Positions 10,335-22,300 of a stretch of 64,000 bases of DNA are shown one piece after another; position 1 is the stretch's first letter; each line of letters opens with the position of its first letter. The stretch covers positions 2,750,930 to 2,814,929 of the forward strand of contig NC_090027.1 of NCBI RefSeq assembly GCF_037176765.1, written 5' to 3'. Made by a program: the position numbers and the translations under genes. Below the pieces are notes generated by a model that searched no databases, was not told where the DNA came from, and was given only the letters and a program-made list of their open reading frames with translations. Source of the DNA: Anolis sagrei (Eukaryota; Chordata; Lepidosauria; Squamata; Anolidae).

Positions 10335-13300
10335 GTACGCCTGGCACGCCTGGCACACTTGGGGGGCCCAGGGGAGCACCCCAGGATAGGAAGGAGTGGC
10401 TGCCCGGTGAAGGAAGGGAAGGAAGGAAGGAAGGAAGGAAGGAAGGAAGGAAGGAAGGAAGGAAGGAAGGAAGGAAGGAAGGAAGGAAGGAAGGAAGGAA
10501 GGAAGGATGAAAAGGAGAGAGGGCAGAGAGAGGGAGGAAAGAAAGAAAAAAGGAAGGGAAGGAAGAAGGAAAAGGAAGGAAGGAAGGGAAGGGAAGGAGG
10601 AAGAGAGGGAGGAAAGGGGAAAGGAAGGAAGGAAGGAAGGAAGGAAGGAAGGAAGGAAGGAAGGAAGGAAGGAAGGACGGACAAAAGTATGGAAGGAAAA
10701 AAGAGGGAGAGAAGGGAGGGAGGTAACTAACGAAGAAGGAAAGAGAGAAGGAAAGGAAGACAAAGGGAGGAAAGGAAGGATGGAAGGGAAGTGGGGGGGG
10801 GGAAGGAGGAAGGAAAAATAGAAGGGAGGAAGGATGAAAGGGAGGTAGAGAAGGATGGATGGAAGTAAGGTGGAAAGGAAGGGAGGGAGGAAAGAGAGAA
10901 GGAAGGAAAGAGAAAAGGGAAGGGAAGGTTGGAAGGAGAAAGGGAGAGAGGGAAGGAAGGAGGAAATGGGGAAGGAAGGACTAAAGGGTGGAAGGAAAGG
11001 GTGGAAGGAAAAAGAAAAGGAAGGAAGGATAAAAGGAAGAGAATGAAGGAAGGAAGGAAGGAAGGAAGGAATGAAGAGGGAGAAGGAAAGGAAGGAAAAA
11101 AGAGAAGGAAGGAAGGATGAAAGGGAGAGATGGGAGGATGGAAGAATAAAAAGAGAGGGAAGACGGAGGAAGGAAAGACAAAGGGGAGGGAAGGAAAGAT
11201 GAAAGGAAGGAAGGAGAAAGAGAAAGAGAGGGAAAGAAAGGGGGAAGGAAGGACAAAAGGGTGGAAGGGAAGGGAAGGATGGAAGGAAAAGAGGGAGGGA
11301 AGGGAGCGAGGTCACGAGGAAGAAAAAAGAAGGAAGGAAAGACAAAAGGAAGGAAAGGAAGGATGGAAGGGAAGGAGGGAAGGAAGGAAGGGAAGGAGGA
11401 AGAAAAGACAAAAGGGAGGGAGGGAGGGAAGGAAGGAAGGAAGGAAGGAGAAAGAGAGAGGGAAAGAAAGGAAGGACAAAAGGGTGGAAGGGAAGGATGG
11501 AAGGAAAAGAGGGAGGGAAGGGAGCGAGGTCATGAGGAATAAAAAAGAAGGAAGGAAAGACAAAAGGAAGGAAAGTAAGGAGGGAAGGGAAGGAGGGAAG
11601 GAAGGAAGGGAAGGAGGAAGAAAAGACAAAAGGGAGGGAGGGAAGGAAGGAAGGAAGGAGAAAGAGAAAGAGGGGGAAAGAAAGGGGGAAGGAAGGACAA
11701 AAGGGTGGAAGGGAAGGATGGAAGGAAAAAGAGGGAGGGAAGGAAGGGAGGTCATTAGGAAGGAAATAGAAGGAAGGAAAGACAAAAGGGAGGAAAGGAA
11801 GGATGGAAGGGAAGGAGGGAAGGAAGGAAGGGAAGGAGGAAGGAAAGACAAAAGAGAGGGAAGGAGAGAGGGAAGGAAGGAAGGAAGGAAGGAAGGAAGG
11901 CAGGAAGGAGAAAGAGAAAGAGAGGGAAAAGGGGAAGGATGGAATGAAAAAGAAGGAGGGAAGGGAGGGAGGTCATGAAGAAGGAAAAAGAAGGAAGGAA
12001 AGACAAAAGGAAGGAAAGGAAGGATGGAAGGGAAGGAGGGAAGGAAGGAAGGGAAGGAGGAAGGAAAGACAAAAGAGAAGGAAGGAAGGAAGGAAGGAAG
12101 GAAGGAAGGAAGGAAGGAAGGAAGGAAGGAGAAGGCACCTGCAGGGAGAAAGGTTGGCCTGCAGGGAAGGGGAACACCACTTGGAACAGGTCTGGGCAAA
12201 CGTCCTAACTTGGGGGCTGTATGGCAGGCAGGCCAGGAGGGAGGGGGTTCTCCCCAAGGCCCTTTCCTCCATGGCCTTTCCTCCCGTTCCTTCCTCTTCT
12301 CTTTCGGAGTCAGAAAGTGAAGGAAAGACGGAAATGTTTGGATCCCAAAAGGGTTGGCCTTGGTCAGGATGAGATGGTGGACAAGAGAGAAGAAGTGTCT
12401 CCATGAGACCTCGTCTTGCCAACTCCTGAGATAGACCGACTTACTTACTTAGGCGATCCCTCATAGCCTAGGGATGGTGGTCCTCCAAGTGCAGCACCTT
12501 AGTGGTGAGTCCATAGGTGGCTGTGGAGCTCTATTCTTGATCCACATGTTCTCCCGCAGCGAGGACATCGGTTTCCAGGTGGAATGCAGTGACTGGTAGT
12601 GAATTAAGGCCAGGCATTTCTTCTGCGTAATGGATACATTGGTTGGTTGTCCTGCAGAACCTCTGGACCCCAACAGCCTGCGACAAAGGTTCAACTTCAT
12701 TGCTGACGTGGTGGAGAAGATTGCCCCTGCCGTCGTCCACTTGGAACTGTACCGCAGGTAACGGAGCATCTGTCTGGTTATATCCTTTATCTGAAATGCT
12801 TGGGGTCAGAAACGTTTGGGATTTTGGAATACTTGCATAAATGCATATGTGTACATCTTGAGAGATCTTGGAGATGGTACCCAAGTCTAAACACAAGTTT
12901 TGTTGGTTTCATGCACACCTTAGATACAAGGGGCGTTCAATAAAGATTTCCCCTGACCCGTTTCTATTTACCACAGGACGCTGAAACAGCACATGTGTAA
13001 TGACATAAGTCTCTATAAGTGACGTGCCAATTTACAGCACAGAACGGATAACGGCCCCGATTTGAGGTGAGAGGTTGGAGAATGGACCCAGAGGAATCCA
13101 AAGCAGTCCTCAAGTTCCTTGATTTCAAAGGCTGCATACTAAAGGAGACGTTCGATGAGATGAAAGAGGGTTATGGTGAGGATTCCCCATCATATGATGG
13201 AGTCAAGAACAGGCATCGTCCATTCCAATGTGGTCGTACTTCAGTGCAAATAGCTCCAATTCCAGGGCAACCCCACTCTGCTATTGAGGGTCACACCATC

Positions 13301-16300
13301 CAGCAAGTGAAGGTCGCCATTTTGGAAAATTGCCACATAACCATTCGCCACCTAGCCCAAAATGACAAGATGAGTGTGGGGTCCATGGAGAAAATCGCCC
13401 AAGACCATCTTCACATGCATAAGGTGTTCACTCACTGGGTCACACCTTTCCAGAAGAAGCACCGAGTCTAATGCTCTCAGGCTCTCTTGATAATGATGTG
13501 CCATGGAAACCAGGAGGACTTTGTCAACAGGAGGAAAGCTGGGTCCATCACTCTGATCCTGAGATCAAAGTCCAGTTGGTGTAATGGAAGCATCTTGATG
13601 CACCACCTCCAAAGAAGGCACATGCCCAACTCTCGGCAGGCAAGCTCCACTTATAGGATTTTGGGACCAGCACAGAATAGTGTTGATGGATCTCCTAGCA
13701 AAGGGGACCAGGATCACTGGGGCAGACTAGGCTTCACTGCTATGGAAATTGCAGGAGGCCATCCAAACCAAGAGACATGGCATGCTCTCCAAAGGTGTCT
13801 TTTGCCTTCTGCAAGACAGCGCACCAGTTCACAACTCTTGGAGTTGTTGCCCAAATGGAAGACGCATTAAATCCTTCTGCAGTGATTCTCAACCTGGGGG
13901 TCGCAACCCCCAGGGGGGGTCACCTGGCCATTTCAGAGGAGTCACAAGGCCGCATCCATTTATTTATTTATTTATTTACGGCATTTGTTGACCGCCGTTC
14001 TCAGCCCTAGGACGACTCACGGCGGTGTACAACATATAAAAAGTTTACAATAGACAATATCACAACAAAATCAACATCACAATCAATAATACCATTACAC
14101 TAAATCATCCGCGCCGTCTCATTGTAGAATCATAAACCAAACTCGTTATCCATATTCCGTTCTGATCGTCATTACCAATAATTGTAGCACTTAGTCAAAC
14201 GCCTTCTCAAATAACCATGTCTTTAGACTCTTGCGGAATGACATAAGGGAGGGCGCCTGTCTGATATCTACAGGGAGGGCGTTCCACAGCCGGGGGGCCA
14301 CCACCGAGAAGGCCCTATCTCTCGTCCCCGCCAGACGAGCCTGTGAGGCAGGCGGGATTGAGAGAAGGGCCTCCCCAGACGATCTCAAGGTCCTCGTGGG
14401 CTCATAGGCCGAGATGCTGTCAGAAAGGTATTTTGGGCCGGAACCGTTTAGGGCTTTGTAGGCCAACACCAGCACCTTGAATTGGGCCCGGTAGCAGATT
14501 GGCAGCCAGTGGAGCTGGTACAACAAGGGCGTTGTATGCTCCCTGCGTCCCGCTCCTGTTAGTAACATGGCTGCCGCGCGCTGGACTAGCTGAAGCTTCC
14601 GGGCCGTTTTCAAGGGCAGCCCCACGTAGAGAGCGTTGCAGTAGTCAAGGCAGTAGCCCAAGGGCGCGGGCCAGACAAGGGCTCCTTCGTGCGAGGCCTG
14701 GCTTCGCACAAAGCCCACCTCGCCTGCCGCACACTCTCACTATCCGGCGTGAGTGTGAGGCGGGCGATCGCGCCAAGGTCTCACGCAAAGCCCCCTTGCC
14801 CACCTCGCGCTTTCGCCATTCGGCGTGGACACGAGGCGGGCAAGGCATCGTCGGCGTGAGGCCTGGCCTCGCGCTTTCGCCATCGTCGGGACCCCTGAGC
14901 AGGTCGCAAGGGGGGTGTCAGACAGGTCACCAAAGACCATCTGTTGACCATGGGGCTTCTGGGTGGTAGGTTTGGCTCAATTCTATCATTGGTGGGGTTC
15001 AGAATGCTCTTTGATTGCAAGTGAACTGTAAATCCCAGCAACTATAGCTCCCAAATGTCAAGGTCTATTTTCACCAAACTCCACCAGTATTCACGTTTGG
15101 CCATATTGAGCATTCATGCCAAGTTTGGTCCAGATTGAACATTGTTTGAGTCCACAGTGCTCTCTGGATGTAGGTGAATTACAACTCCAAAACTCAATGC
15201 CCATCAAATCCTTCCAGTATTTTCTATTAGTAATGGGAGTTCTGTATGCCAAGTTTAGTTCAATTTCATCATTAGTGGAGTCCTGAATGCTCTTTGATTG
15301 TAGGTGAAGTATAAATCCCATCAACTACAACTCCCAAATGACAAAATCTCTCTCCCCCCCCCCACCCCACCAGTATTCAAATTTGGGCCTATCGGGCATT
15401 TGTGCCAAATTTGGTTCAACGCAATCCCAGCAACTACAACTCCAAATGTCAAAGTCTATTTCCCTTAAACTCCATCTGTGTCCGTTCATATTTGGGCATA
15501 TGGAATATTCGTGCCAAGTTTGGTTTGAGTCCACAGTGCTCTCTGGATGTGGGTGAACTACAATTCCCAAACTCAAGGTCAATGTCCACCAAACCCTCCC
15601 AGTTTTTTTTTGTTGGTCATGGGAGCCCTGTGTGCTGAGTTTGGCCCAATTCCATCATTGGTGGAGTTCAGAATGCTCTTTGATTGTAGGTAAACTATAA
15701 ATCCCAGCAACGACAATTCCCAAATGACAAAATCATTATTTTTTTTGAGTGAAGGACATAAATTGGACTGTTAGGTGTCTTGTGTCCAAATTTGGTGTCA
15801 ATTTCCCCAGTGGTTTTTGAGTTCTGATGGTATCACAAACGAACATTACATTAGGTTCTTGTGGGTTTTTCCGGGCTATAGGGCCATGTTCTGGAGGCAA
15901 TTTTTCTCCTAACGTTTCGCCTGCATCTATGGCAAGCATCCTCAGAGGTACTGAGGTCTGTTGGAACTAGGAAAAGGGGCTTATATATCTGTGGAATGGC
16001 TGGGGTGGGGCAAAGAGCTCTTCTCTGCTGGAGCTAGGTGTGAATGTTTCAACTGACCACCTTCATTAGCATTTGAAGGCCTGGCTGAGCCTGGGAAAAT
16101 CTTTTGTTGAGAGGTGTTAAGATGTGCCTGGTTGTTTCCTCTCTACTGTTTTGCTGTTGTAATAAGATTTTCCCAGGCTCAGCCAGGCTGCTACTTCCCG
16201 GCGGATGTCAGGTAGTGCAATACCGGCTAAGCAGTGTAATTTCTCCAGTGGTGTAGGGCGCAGGCACTCCATGTCTCATTAAGAGCCATACCCACTGTTT

Positions 16301-19300
16301 TAGCGTGGTGAGATGTGTTCCACACTGGGCATGCATACTCAGCAGCGGAGTAGAACAGCGCAAGGGCAGATGTCTTCACTGTGTCTGGTTGTGATCCCCA
16401 GGTTGTGCCAGTCAGCTTTCGTATGATATTGTTTCTAGCACCCAGTTTTTGCTTGATGTTCAGGCAGTGCTTCTTGTAGATCAGAGCACGGTCCAGAGTG
16501 ACTCCCAGGTATTTGGGTGCGCTGCAATGCTCCAGTGGGATTCCTTCCCAGGTGATCTTCAGAGCTCGGGATGCTTCTTGAGATGAAAGGCACATGTCTG
16601 TGTTTTAGATGGATTAGGGATCAGCTGGTGATAAATTATTGTTGATGTTGTTTTGGGGCAGAGTGCCTTACACCAACAAAGAAATCCTGGTGTCCAGCGG
16701 CTCGGGCTTCATCGTGTCGGAAGACGGCTTGATTATCACCAATGCCCACGTCCTCACCAACAAGCAGAGGATCAAAGTGGAGCTCAAGAGCGGCCACCAA
16801 TTTGATGCCAAAGTCAAAGAAGTCGACCACAAACTGGACATCGCCCTGATTAAAATAGACGCCAACGTAAGTCCAGCTGTAAGTCCACCCTCTTAGTGGA
16901 CCGCAAAGCTTGGGAAGTCAGTGACTGGTCGGGGGGGGGGGTGGACTCTGGGAGTTGTAGTCTTTTTAAGAAAGTAGTATTATCTGCAGTAGAAACGTGG
17001 CTTGCATCGGACTAGAAATAATTTGATCCTTGGCTCTCACAGAGTGCTTTGCAAGCCTATCAGCTTATGTTACAGGTCACAACAAACCATTATAGCATCG
17101 GGTTGTTGTAGGTTTTTCCGGGCTATATGGCCATGTTCTAGAGGCATTTTCTCCTGACGTTTCGCCTGCATCTATGGCAAGCATCCTCAGAGGTATGAGG
17201 TCTGTTGGAAGTAGGAAAATGGGTTTATATATCTGTGGAATGACCAGGGTGTGAATGTTTCAGCTGATCGGAGGATCTGCCCAGCAGGAGCACTGGGAGA
17301 TCCATCTTAAAGAGGAGAGCTAATCAAGGTGGTCAGCTGAAACATTCACACCTAGCTCCAGCAGACAAAGGTCCTTTGTCCCACCCTGGTCATTCCACAG
17401 ATATATAAACCCATTTTCCTACTTCCAACAGACCTCACTACCTCTGAGGATGCTTGCCATAGATGCAGGTGGAACGTCAGGAGAAAATGCCTCTAGAACA
17501 TGGCCATATAGCCCGGAAAAACCTACAACAACCCAGTGATTCTGGTCATGAAAGCCTTCGACAATACATTATAGCATCCCTGCCTACGTACCTTCAAGGT
17601 GTTTTGGATCACCGCAGGTGACTAGGTGCCTTCTAGGCTTGATTCCTTCTTTGCTGTGTGTTTCCCCCCATTCAGATGGATCTCCCAGTGCTCCTGCTGG
17701 GCAGATCCTCCGATCTTCGGCCTGGGGAGTTTGTGGTGGCCCTGGGGAGCCCTTTCTCCTTGCAGAACACAGTGACCACGGGGATCGTGAGCAGCACACA
17801 GCGAGACGGCAAGGAGCTGGGGCTGAAGGACTCGGATATGGAGTATATCCAGACGGATGCCATTATCAATGTAAGTGAAGCCTTCTCTGGATCAGTGGAG
17901 GATCCGGCTGTATCATATGGCCCATAATATTTAGTTATGGCTGTTCCTAGACTGAATAGATCCCTGCCAAGGAAAGATGGGTTGCTCCCTTCTTTGTCCA
18001 GCATGCAAAACATTTTAAAACTATAGGTAAAGGTTTTCCCCTGACATTAAGTCCAGTCATGTCCGACTCTGGGGTGTGGTGCTCATCTCCATTTCTAAGC
18101 CGAAGAGCCGGCGTTGTCTGTAGACACCTCCAAGGTCATCTGGCCGGCATGACTGCAGTAACCCCGTTACCTTCCTGCCTAAGCAGTACCTATTGATCTA
18201 CTCATATTTGCATGTTTTCGAAATGCTGCGTTGGCAGAAGCTGGGGCTAACAGCAGGAGCTCACCTGTGACCTTTCGATCAGCAAGTTCAGCAGCTTAGT
18301 GCTTTAACCCACTGCACCACCGGGGGCTCCTTAAAACTATAGGAAATAGCAAACTAGAAGGGCCGTGAATATGATAGAGGTGCTGGGCGAATGGGCTTAT
18401 TAACAAAAGACCCTCCCCATAAATGTGCAGTAGAGAAACTTATTAGCAGCAGCACGGCCTGTCAGTGGCATTGGCGGCACAGCAAGGCAAGGAACACGAT
18501 CATCACAGCCATCTTTAGGTTATAAACTACTTCATTTACAGCTATACACAGTAGCACATCGTAAAACTGCTCCCTCTCCGTCAGGTAGCCACATCGCGAA
18601 CACGCTGTTATCAGTATTAGTCCACACCTCCTGCATTCCAGAGTGACGTATGATGCACGATGCTGCGTCCATTATTATTATTTATTATTATTTCAGTTAC
18701 TTTTACTAACACTGAGGCCTACCTCACACTGAGGCCTTTCTCCCACTGAGGTGAACTACCACTGAGGCTTTCTCATACTGAGGCCTACTAACACTGAGGC
18801 CTACCTCACACTGAGGCCTTTCTCCCACTGAGGTGAACTACCACTGAGGCTTTCTCATACTGAGGTCTACTAACGCTGAGGCCTTTCTCCCACTGAGGTG
18901 AACTACCACTGAGGCTTTCTCATACTGAGGCCTACTAACACTGAGGCCTACCTCACACTGAGGCCTTTCTCCCACTGAGGTGAACTACCACTGAGGCTTT
19001 CTCATACTGAGGCCTACTAACACTGAGGCCTACCTCACACTGAGGCCTTTCTCCCACTAAGGTGAACTACCACTGAGGCTTTCTCATACTGAGGCCTACT
19101 AACACTGAGGCCTACCTCACACTGAGGCCTTTCTCCCACTGAGGTGAACTACCACTGAGGCTTTCTCATACTGAGGCCTACTAACACTGAAGCCTTTCTC
19201 CCACTGAGGTGAACTACCACTGAGGCTTTCTCATACTGAGGCCTACTAACACTGAGGCCTACTAACACTGAGGCCTTTCTCCCACTGAGGTGAACTACCA

Positions 19301-22300
19301 CTGAGGCTTTCGCATACTGAGGCCTACTAACACTGAGGCCTACCTCACACTGAGGCCTTTCTCCCACTGAGGTGAACTACCACTGAGGCTTTCTCATACT
19401 GAGGCCTACTAACACTGAGGCCTTTCTCCCACTGAGGTGAACTACCACTGAGGCTTTCTCATACTGAGGCCTACTAACACTGAGGCCTTTCTCCCACTGA
19501 GGTGAACTACCACTGAGGCTTTCTCATACTGAGGCCTACTAACACTGAGGCCTTTCTCCCACTGAGGTGAACTACCACTGAGGCTTTCTCATACTGAGGC
19601 CTACTAACACTGAGGCCTTTCTCCCACTGAGGTGAACTACCACTGAGGCTTTCTCATACTGAGGCCTACTAACACTGAGGCCTTTCTCCCACTGAGGTGA
19701 ACTACCACTGAGGCTTTCTCATACTGAGGCCTACTAACGCACTGAGGCTCTTTTCCCAGAAAGACCTCTCACAGGCAGAGGACTACTAAGGTTTTAAGTA
19801 AATTGGGGGGAAAGCTCAGCTGTCAAAGAATGCTGCCAGAGGAGGTGCATTTGGACAAAGTGATTAACCTGATTCTCTTCTCGCTTTCAGTATGGAAATT
19901 CCGGCGGACCCTTGGTAAACCTGGTAAGGCATTACTTCTTTGCTCTGCCTCCATTTCAGTGCTACCTAAATGTACTGGAGTATTTTGTTTTTTTGTTTGT
20001 CCTCTGGCACCTGTCACATATGCTGTGGTTAGAAGCCTACCTTTAATCTTCATACCTAAGGCTTGTTCTACTAGGGTTGCACGAAAAGTAACGCCTCCAC
20101 CTTCGTAACTCCTCAACAGATGGCAGTGCTGGTGTGCGGCAGGTACTGGCTTGTTCAGCAGACTCTCCTCTACAGTTCCATTTTGGCGAGAAGCCTTAGC
20201 ATTGAACGGTTGCGTTGTTAAAGTGTGAAGTGTGGAACCCTGTGCAGACGGTCGGTCAATGCGACTTAAGCAACGAGCAGTCATTCAATTCTTGACAGCA
20301 GAAGGTTTCACCCCAAAGGAGATTCATCAGAGAATGCAAGCTGTTTGTGGTGATTGTGTTGATGTGAGTACTGTGCGTCGTTGGGCTGCACATTGCTTAA
20401 GTCGCATTGACTAACCGTCTGCACATGGTTCCATACTTATAATAATAACAAGCCGTCCCCTGCCACGCGTTGCTGTGGCCCAGTCTGATGATATGGAAAA
20501 TAAAGTAATTAGAAAGTGTTGGTTTCTAATATATGTAATGTCTTTATGCTTGTGGGTAAACGGTATTTCTTGATGTTTCTTTGACAGTGTTGACGTAGAG
20601 ACTGTCTGGTTTGCCTACTCTGGAACATGCAACATATCATTGTCCATCTTTAGGAGTCCCTTTCATAGCTATAATACTTTATCTGTGTGTGTGTGAATCA
20701 TATTAATCTATCTATATCTATGGCTGGATGGCTCTCTGTCGGGAGGGCTTTGATTACGTTTTCTTGCCCTGGTGAAGGGAGTTGGATTGGATGGCCTTAA
20801 GTATTTTCTGTTGGTCATGCATAGGGGTTCTGTGTGGGAAGTTTACCCCGATTATGTCATTCGTGGTGTTCATTCAATGTGATGGCGCGAGTGGCGCCAC
20901 CTATGTATAGAACTGTTAGTTGTAAGACTTAAACTGTTGTATCATGCTTAGTCCTGCCCCTTTTTACACTGCTCGTGTATAGTTGTATGGATTGGTTGCT
21001 TGTAGCTGTCAATCAGTACTGTTTGGCTCCACCTCTTCCTGCAAGAGGGGAGAACTTCCTTTTTCTCTTCATTCTGCCTTCAGAGTTCATACCAGATGGA
21101 TGTGAGTAAGAGACTTGATTCTAAAAGACCCTGATTTAAGTTACCTCTTAGCACCAGTTCTGAGGTTTTTTACCCCTAGGACTCATGCTTTATGTCCAGA
21201 TCGTCCTGGACAATTATTGAGGAGACCCAAGCGCCTTCAAGCCGGTTCTTTTGGCACCAAAGGAAGATCCTGAATCTTCAAAACATAGGCCATCTGAACT
21301 GGGGTTGAGGATTGTTCCAGCATTCACAGCCATTGAGGAAGGAGGAAACTTGGTGAGGCTTCAAACCCCTTGGACCCAGGACTGATTGAGACTGTAACGT
21401 ATGTTTTCCTTCACCCCTCAAAAGTTTTCCAGCTCATTGCTTTAAAGAAATGACTTTGTGATAAATAAAACTTATCTTGAGCTATTTACAGCGTTTTGGG
21501 TTTTTGGGAGTTCCAGTTTCCTATAGGAGGGCAAGAAGCAATCCCTGGGGGAAAGGTGCCATGCCCATCCCTTCTTCATTAAGACTAATAGCCCCCAAGT
21601 GCGACGGCACATTCAGAATGGTCTTTGATTGTAGGTGTACTATAAATCTCAGTAACTACATCTCCCAAATGCCAAGGTCTATTTTCCCCAAACTCCATCT
21701 GTGTTCTTATTTGGGCGTATTGAGTGCTTGTGCTAAGTTTGGTCCAGATCCATCTTTGTTTGAGTCCACAATGGTGTCTGAATGTAGGTGAACTACAACT
21801 CCCAAACTCAAGGTCAATGCCCACCAAACGCTGCTAGTATTTTCTGTTGCTCATGGGAGGCCTGTGTGCCAAGTTTGGTTCAATTCCATCGTTGGAATCA
21901 GAACGCTCTTTGATTATAGGTGGACTATAAATTCCAGCAACTACAACTCTCAAATGACAAAATCATAATTTTTTGAGTGATGGTCACTCCTTGTGTAGTG
22001 AGACGTTTTGTTGCCAAATTTGGTGTGATTTCGTTCATTGGTTCTTTCGTTTTTAAGGTACTCATTATGCACAGAGCATTTTTATATATATACAGATAAT
22101 AAAAAATAAAACTTTATTCATACCTTGCCACTATCTCTCCAAGGGAATTGGGAGCGGCTTACATGAGGCCAAACCCAACAACATATCAGTAAAAACAACA
22201 AAGCAATAAGCAAATAAAACAATACAGTTAATATAAGTCACTATTTATTTGTCGTGTCAGAACAACCAGTCAAATTATATTACATTTCTAACAGAACAAA

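Noticed and set aside
9860-10684. Minus-strand 274-codon frame over HTRA4 exon 1
   Set aside because: Shadow of a GC-rich exon and the adjacent purine tract.
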